From Weissella coleopterorum (GTDB lineage: Bacteria > Bacillota > Bacilli > Lactobacillales > Lactobacillaceae): DNA of 64,000 nucleotides. The notes below the pieces were generated by a model. That model ran no database searches and was not told the DNA's origin. It saw only the letters and a program-made list of their open reading frames with translations. Position numbers and translations under genes: made by a program. Positions 59,247 through 64,000 of this stretch are shown here, one piece after another. The DNA lies in the NCBI RefSeq assembly GCF_011304355.1, contig NZ_CP049888.1:1240001-1304000 (forward strand), given 5' to 3'. Each line of letters opens with the position of its first letter. The stretch's first letter is position 1.

Positions 59247-59990
59247 ATGGGAAAAAATATACAAAATGAAATTCCAACTAATCTGACTGAATGGGATTGG
59301 TCAACTGCCTTAGACGCTAAGATCGAAGAAAACCACGAAGCCCTTGTCCCCCTTGGATTATTACCAGAAAAAATAATTGTTCAACCGGCCTATTTTATTC
59401 AAAATTTGTCAGGAGCAATGTCAGAGTTATATGCTCGTCAAAGTGTGCAAATTAAATTAGTGCAGGCTGCTAACTTACTCCCCGAAGACTATAAACTAGT
59501 GATTTTTGATGCTTGGCGTTCAGTTTCCACCCAGGCAGCCCTGTTCCATTCGCTGAAACGTAAAATTTCACAAACTAATCCAACTTGGTCCAAAACTCAA
59601 GTAATTGAAAAAACATTGGAAACCGTCGCTAAACCATCACGTGATAATCACAAACCTTCTCCACATAATACTGGGGGATCTATTGATCTAACCATCGTTG
59701 ATAATCAGGGAGTCATGTTAGATATGGCCTCCCCTTTTGATGACTTTCACGATAGCGCTAAAACAAATTACCTAGAAATTAAAACCGATTTGACTCCTTC
59801 CGAATTAAAAGCTCGTGATAATCGGCGACTCCTTTACCATATTATGACTTCGGTAGGCTTCACCAATCTATCAAATGAATGGTGGCATTTCGATTATGGC
59901 AATCAAAATTGGGCTCACTGTGCAAATCAGGACCATGCTTTGTATGGGGCGACTAAACCAGTTTTCCCTTGGGTAACTATTCTGGATTAG
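59247..59990 (+). CDS. D-Ala-D-Ala dipeptidase, VanX/DdpX family
   Basis: The 247-residue zinc enzyme has the VanX motifs: DAWRS (Arg), SPHNTGGSIDL (His and Asp Zn ligands) and EWWHFDYG (catalytic Glu and His ligand). It would cut free D-Ala-D-Ala, either as a nutrient or to favour D-Ala-D-Lac in the wall. No van ligase or sensor lies beside it, so it is a stand-alone gene. No signal peptide is seen, so it should be cytoplasmic. Confidence 0.92.
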   Translation: MGKNIQNEIPTNLTEWDWSTALDAKIEENHEALVPLGLLPEKIIVQPAYFIQNLSGAMSELYARQSVQIKLVQAANLLPEDYKLVIFDAWRSVSTQAALFHSLKRKISQTNPTWSKTQVIEKTLETVAKPSRDNHKPSPHNTGGSIDLTIVDNQGVMLDMASPFDDFHDSAKTNYLEIKTDLTPSELKARDNRRLLYHIMTSVGFTNLSNEWWHFDYGNQNWAHCANQDHALYGATKPVFPWVTILD

Positions 59991-60003
59991 CCCGTTTAGA
60001 CCT

Positions 60004-60040
60004 AATAAAAAAACTAGTTCTCCCGAACTAGTTTTTTTAT
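60004..60040. terminator. Bidirectional terminator
   Basis: AAAAAACTAGTTC and GAACTAGTTTTTTT pair perfectly around TCCC, between the dipeptidase and DUF402 genes. Confidence 0.92.
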
Positions 60041-60054
60041 TTATGAGAGAGCTA

Positions 60055-60606
60055 TTAACGATGTGCCCGATTTTTAATCTCTTGATATCGCCGATACCAA
60101 AGGTCAACATAACCTTCAGAAAATGGACCTTCACGCTGATTAATCCAATCCACTAAAATTTTGACATGTTCACTTAAAACAAAATCCACTTCATCAGAAT
60201 ATTGCCATTTTTCCCGATGAGCTTGATATTCATCAGCGTCAAGTAAGCGTTTTTCTCCATCTGGATAAACCTTAACATCCAAGTCATAATCAATATATTT
60301 TAGTGCCTCTTTATCTAAGACAAAAGGACTAGCCAAATTACAATAATACGATATTCCATTATCTCGAATCATTGCGATAATATTAAACCAATATTTTCGA
60401 TGAAAATAAACAATCGCTGGTTCCCGAGTTACCCATCGACGACCATCGTCTTCAATCACTACGGTATGATCATTTATCCCGATAATCTCATTTTCGCTGG
60501 TCTTCAATATCATTGTTTCACGCCAAGTACGGTGTAGACTTCCATCGTGTTTATAGCTCTTAATCGTTATATAGTCCCCTTCTCTCGGCAGTCGACTATT
60601 TTGCAT
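60055..60606 (-). CDS. DUF402 nucleoside di/triphosphate phosphatase (Ntdp)
   Basis: The 183-residue protein begins [15 protein letters not shown] and has the DUF402 core [14 protein letters not shown] and [12 protein letters not shown] with the acidic metal ligands. S. aureus Ntdp splits nucleoside tri- and diphosphates. ATG 60606 is used; the upstream GTG frame to 60630 lies over the AAGGAGAAGG RBS. Confidence 0.9.
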   Translation of the reverse strand: MQNSRLPREGDYITIKSYKHDGSLHRTWRETMILKTSENEIIGINDHTVVIEDDGRRWVTREPAIVYFHRKYWFNIIAMIRDNGISYYCNLASPFVLDKEALKYIDYDLDVKVYPDGEKRLLDADEYQAHREKWQYSDEVDFVLSEHVKILVDWINQREGPFSEGYVDLWYRRYQEIKNRAHR

Positions 60607-60650
60607 AACTTTAACCTTCTCCTTCGCCACAGCGACGAACTTCGTTTAAA

Positions 60651-60659
60651 ATTATACCA
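60651..60659 (-). promoter_or_regulatory. Promoter of the DUF402 gene
   Basis: TGGTATAAT is an extended -10 (TATAAT at 60651-60656), about 45 bases before ATG 60606. Confidence 0.6.
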
Positions 60660-60708
60660 CGCTTATTTAAACTTTGCTTAATTTGCCATCCAGTTCCAAC
60701 AGATCTTT

Positions 60709-61509
60709 TTAATCATGTCGATGACTTTTCAACCATTGGTCCACTTGCCGCAAATCAAATCCTCGACGATACATTCCTGCCTTAACCTTACTTTGGTATT
60801 CCCAGCCTGTGAAAGCTTGATATTTTTGTGTCACTCGCTCTATGGTACGTTCAAAATTTTCTTGAAGCTGTTCCATATCTACGGGAGTCGTGGCATGAAA
60901 AGATTGAATCGCATTTTTAATTGCACGTTGATCAAATCCATTTTGATACAATTTTTGAGAAACCTTCTGATCTGCCATAAACGTCGATTCACGTCGATAT
61001 TTTTGAAATAATGGTTCAATCAATTGTGCTAAATTTTCATTCTCTGTAGTCTCATCATATTGGACTAATAAATCTTCAATTACGAATTGATCAATACCAT
61101 ATTTTTGTAAATTAAATTTAACTGATCTGGGTCCTAACTTACCACGACGTATCTGTCCGGCTAGATACTCATTCGCAAATTGAACATCATCAATAATACC
61201 TAATTCTTCTAAACGTGCAACTGCTTGATCAATCACGGGAGCCGGAAAGTCAGCCTGCAATAGCTTAGTTCTAACTTGTTGCTTGGAATGCAAGCTTCCT
61301 GCTGCGTAGGTCAACGCTTTTTGATAAGCCTTTTGGTTGTATTCAGCGGCAATAATTTTTGTCCGTAATTCCGGTTCAACTTGGGTCCCCTTAAACAAAT
61401 TAAATTGGATCAATATTTTCTCAGCAACTGCAAAAGCAAACTCATGATCTAAATAAATATTATACCGATCACCTTTTTTAGTGCGAGTTACCCGCGTGAC
61501 TTCAGTCAT
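60709..61509 (-). CDS. recX: RecA regulator RecX
   Basis: The 266-residue protein is made of three-helix repeats as in RecX: ALTYAAGSLHSKQQVRTKL, LEELGIIDDVQFANEYL, and RGKLGPRSVKFNLQKYGI. It limits RecA filament growth. At 266 residues it is of the longer Gram-positive type. It starts 15 bases after the ABC-F stop and probably shares its transcript. recA is not in the window. Confidence 0.92.
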   Translation of the reverse strand: MTEVTRVTRTKKGDRYNIYLDHEFAFAVAEKILIQFNLFKGTQVEPELRTKIIAAEYNQKAYQKALTYAAGSLHSKQQVRTKLLQADFPAPVIDQAVARLEELGIIDDVQFANEYLAGQIRRGKLGPRSVKFNLQKYGIDQFVIEDLLVQYDETTENENLAQLIEPLFQKYRRESTFMADQKVSQKLYQNGFDQRAIKNAIQSFHATTPVDMEQLQENFERTIERVTQKYQAFTGWEYQSKVKAGMYRRGFDLRQVDQWLKSHRHD

Positions 61510-61524
61510 TTTAATCCTCCTTGC

Positions 61525-63462
61525 TTATGCTTGAAAGGTTTCTAATTCCAATGAAGCTTGTGTCCACTCATCTTCTACTTGTGCCAATTTTTGTTGCAAA
61601 CTTTCGATCTGCTGTGTCAATTCTGTCAATTTACCTAAGTCTGAGCCATTCACCGGATCATTCAGTGCCCTTTCGAGAGGCTCAATTTCTTGCATAATTG
61701 CTTCCATCGCGGATTCTGCTTTTGTTACCGCACGTTCTTTTTTCCGTAATTCCTTTTGCTGCTCTCGATTGGTTTGATAATCTAACACCTCATCATCAAG
61801 TGATGACTGCGTTGCTTGTTGGTTGTCAGTTCCGTTCTTTTCATTTCTTTGTTCAATTTTTTCAAGATAATAATCATAATCACCATCAAAAAATTGGGTC
61901 CCCTGAGCTGATAGTTCAACAACTTCGGTTGCTACTTCATTAATAAAGTATCGATCATGGGAAACAAAAAAGATTGTGCCGTTATACTCATTTAAGGCTG
62001 TCTCCAAGACTTCACGTGAATCAATATCTAAGTGATTCGTCGGTTCATCCAGAATCAAGAAGTTATCTTCATTCATGGATAAGACCGTCAGCAGGAGACG
62101 TGCTTTCTCACCACCAGAGAGCGCCGTGACCTTCTTGTCAACATCTTCACCGGTAAACATGAATGATCCTAAAATCGACCGTACATCTTTTTCAGCCATT
62201 TTCGGATGTAAATCCCAAACCGAACTCAGGACCGTTTTATGTGAATCTAAGGTCGCCTGTTCTTGATCATAGTAACCAACTGTGACATTCGCTCCCAGCT
62301 TAAAAGAACCTGCCAAAGGTGGTAATGATCCTAATAGCGTTTTAATCATCGTTGATTTTCCCACTCCATTTGGACCCACCAATGCCACGGCATGTTGTTT
62401 TTTAACGGATAAATTAACATTCTGCGCTAAGGGTTGATCCATTTGATAACCTAAACTCAAATCTTCAACTTTTAAGACTTCATTCCCTGAACTTTGAGCA
62501 GCCGTGAAAGTAATATGGGCTACTCCGGATTCATTCTTAGGCGCCGCCAAAACTTCCATCTTTTCAAGCTGCTTCCGCCGTGACTGGGCGCGCTTAGTCG
62601 TTGAAGCGCGGACAATATTACGATTAACAAAATCCTCTAATTTAGCAATCTCACTTTGTTGGCGATCAAACGCTTTTTGTTCAGCCGTAATCTTAGCGAT
62701 CTTTTGTTCCATGTAACGACTATAATTACCTTGGTAATGATCTAATATTCCGCCGTGAACTTCATAAATTTCATTCACTACTCGATCTAAGAAATAACGA
62801 TCGTGCGAAACGATTAAAAGTGCGCCTTGATAATTTTGTAGATACTTCTCTAACCATGCCAGCGTTTGCATGTCCAAATGATTGGTCGGCTCGTCTAAAA
62901 CCAATAAATCAGGCTTCTCTAACAATTGTTTTGCAATTGCTAAACGGGTACGTTGACCTCCTGATAGGTCCGAAATTTTCTGCGCATAAAAGGTCTCATC
63001 AAAGCCGAACCCATGTAACACACCACGAATGGTCGCTTCATAGCCATAGCCGTTTAATGCTTCAAAATCATGTTGAATTTGATCATACTCATTCAGTAAC
63101 GTTTGATACGCAGTGCTTTCATAGTCTGTCGTCGCGGCAATTGCTGTTTCCATTTGTCGCATCTGCTGTTCAATCTGACGTACTTTATGAAAGCTAGCTA
63201 GCATTTCATCATACACACTCAAGGTTGAATCCATCCCCGAATTTTGTGCTAAGTAGGCTAGTTTCAACCCTTTTTTGGATGAAACGACGCCTTCATCAGG
63301 TAGTTCTTGACCGATTAAGATTTTTAACAAGGTTGACTTTCCAGCCCCATTTCTTCCAACCAACCCAATTCGTGACCGATCTTGGATTTGGAGAGAAAAA
63401 TGTTCAAAAAAAGTCACGCCGTTAAATCGACGACTTACATCATTTGCTTGTAAAATAATCAT
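61525..63462 (-). CDS. ABC-F ATPase (YdiF-type ribosome factor)
   Basis: The 645-residue protein has two ABC domains without membrane segments. Half one: GRNGAGKSTLL (about 36) and LSGGQRTRLAIAKQLL; half two: GPNGVGKSTM (about 355) and LSGGEKARLL, with the 80-residue linker between. A C-terminal coiled coil follows (about 560-645). ABC-F proteins of this type act on the ribosome as translation or rescue factors. It is not of a known antibiotic-resistance subgroup by eye. ATG 63462 has GGAG seven bases upstream. Confidence 0.93.
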   Translation of the reverse strand: MIILQANDVSRRFNGVTFFEHFSLQIQDRSRIGLVGRNGAGKSTLLKILIGQELPDEGVVSSKKGLKLAYLAQNSGMDSTLSVYDEMLASFHKVRQIEQQMRQMETAIAATTDYESTAYQTLLNEYDQIQHDFEALNGYGYEATIRGVLHGFGFDETFYAQKISDLSGGQRTRLAIAKQLLEKPDLLVLDEPTNHLDMQTLAWLEKYLQNYQGALLIVSHDRYFLDRVVNEIYEVHGGILDHYQGNYSRYMEQKIAKITAEQKAFDRQQSEIAKLEDFVNRNIVRASTTKRAQSRRKQLEKMEVLAAPKNESGVAHITFTAAQSSGNEVLKVEDLSLGYQMDQPLAQNVNLSVKKQHAVALVGPNGVGKSTMIKTLLGSLPPLAGSFKLGANVTVGYYDQEQATLDSHKTVLSSVWDLHPKMAEKDVRSILGSFMFTGEDVDKKVTALSGGEKARLLLTVLSMNEDNFLILDEPTNHLDIDSREVLETALNEYNGTIFFVSHDRYFINEVATEVVELSAQGTQFFDGDYDYYLEKIEQRNEKNGTDNQQATQSSLDDEVLDYQTNREQQKELRKKERAVTKAESAMEAIMQEIEPLERALNDPVNGSDLGKLTELTQQIESLQQKLAQVEDEWTQASLELETFQA

Positions 63463-63480
63463 TCCTAACTCCATCTAACA

Positions 63481-63518
63481 AAAGAGGCCGAGACAAAACA
63501 CGTCTGAGCCTCTTTTTC
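63481..63518 (-). terminator. Terminator after rex
   Basis: Minus-strand arms AAGAGGCTCAGAC and GTCTCGGCCTCTT enclose a short loop, with CTTTTGTT after it; the T run is short, so the end may be leaky. The plus direction has five T residues. Confidence 0.65.
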
Positions 63519-63525
63519 GTATTTT

Positions 63526-64000
63526 TTAGTTACTAATATCATTATCAATAAAATAAAGTAACGTTTGTAATTCATTAGTTAAGTCCACATTTTGGACGTG
63601 TACTTTCCGGGAAACATTTAAGCGAAGGGGTGTAAAATTCAAAATCCCCTTAATCCCACTGGCTTCCAAACGTGTTGCAATAGTTTGAGCTGCATCAGCA
63701 GGTACAGTTAACATAGCTACATCAATGCGTTGCTCTTCAATTTGTTCTTCTAACTGGTCCATTGAAAAAACGGGTACACCACTTTGAATCGTATTAATTA
63801 AATCAGGGTTAACTTCAAAAACCGCTGAGACCCGTACATTTGAAGTTTTTTGGAATTTGAAATTGAGTAAAGCATGACCCAGGTTTCCTAATCCGCTCAA
63901 AGCAACAGATGCTAAGTTATCTTGATTTAATTCACCAGCGAAAAATTCAATCAATTCGGCTACATCATACCCATAGCCCCTTTTTCCTAAGGCCCCAAAA
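63526..64000 (-). CDS. rex: Redox-sensing repressor Rex (5' end outside window)
   Basis: The frame is open to the window edge; 157 residues are visible. Rex binds DNA when NADH is low and controls fermentation genes. The end of the winged helix ([20 protein letters not shown]) and the Rossmann NAD domain with [11 protein letters not shown] are present, with the normal C-terminal helix. The start is beyond 64000; an internal TTG at 63954 is not the start. Confidence 0.95.
   Translation of the reverse strand, partial: FGALGKRGYGYDVAELIEFFAGELNQDNLASVALSGLGNLGHALLNFKFQKTSNVRVSAVFEVNPDLINTIQSGVPVFSMDQLEEQIEEQRIDVAMLTVPADAAQTIATRLEASGIKGILNFTPLRLNVSRKVHVQNVDLTNELQTLLYFIDNDISN

Noticed and set aside
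63526..63954. Rex as a complete 142-residue gene starting at TTG 63954
   Set aside because: The same frame stays open to the window end and encodes the missing winged-helix end, so the TTG is internal.

Overview
The window reads as chromosome of a lactic acid bacterium of the family Leuconostocaceae, most likely Weissella. The 16S rRNA gene (about 26985-28566, minus) looks like Weissella when compared from memory; no alignment was run. Supporting signs are the AT-rich, low-GC Gram-positive gene set and order (rimP-nusA-ylxR-ylxQ-infB-rbfA, gatCAB-dagK, an rrn operon with a long tRNA tail), T-box and CIRCE control, and a VanX-like dipeptidase that fits a genus with D-Ala-D-Lac peptidoglycan. 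Nearly everything is on the minus strand. The plus-strand exceptions are the arsC tail, a DUF4044 micro-protein, an integrase remnant, a DedA gene, the TPP-riboswitch ykoEDC transporter, mscL and the dipeptidase.

Layout. 1-1222 is an accessory edge: the 3' end of arsC, a GC-skewed block, an AT-rich GNAT gene and a repeat-rich gap next to core genes. 1223-10743: TPR protein, RNase J2, a catalytically dead S9-type hydrolase, a three-gene set of membrane/coiled-coil proteins, and ftsK. 10950-16236: the rimP-to-rbfA translation/transcription operon, with a promoter followed by a leader terminator. 16248-18714: mtnN, nudF, cold-shock protein and small membrane proteins. 18725-21893: a PurK-like ATP-grasp gene, a GH73 glucosaminidase, an Rgg-like regulator broken by an in-frame TAG, and an integrase remnant. 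21963-28886: one complete rrn operon (two tandem promoters, 16S-23S-5S) followed by 16 tRNA genes and a terminator.

28995-42530: Nudix-like protein, S1-domain protein, frameshifted cyclophilin, DedA, AI-2E-family permease, lactonase, a lone third tRNA-Gly, gatCAB-dagK, an rRNA m5C methyltransferase, HAD phosphatase, aldo/keto reductase and prs. 42672-45512: TPP riboswitch with terminator, then ykoE-ykoD-ykoC. 45517-51941: T-box-controlled thrS, flavodoxin, DUF1456, mutL, an orphan ECF S component and an unknown protein. 52098-54180: CIRCE-controlled groES-groEL. 54217-64000: HD hydrolase, frameshifted fhs, mscL, ECF S component plus aminotransferase, VanX-like dipeptidase, DUF402 phosphatase, recX, an ABC-F protein and the 3' part of rex.

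No complete novel defence or mobile system is visible. The most interesting signals are a RimP with a tandemly duplicated C-terminal SH3 domain, a dead S9 hydrolase in operon with the degenerate RNase J2, an attenuator-like leader before rimP, an 80-bp hairpin terminator at 40395-40478, and three single-G losses in G runs (cyclophilin, fhs, tRNA-Phe) that may be base-calling errors rather than real mutations.
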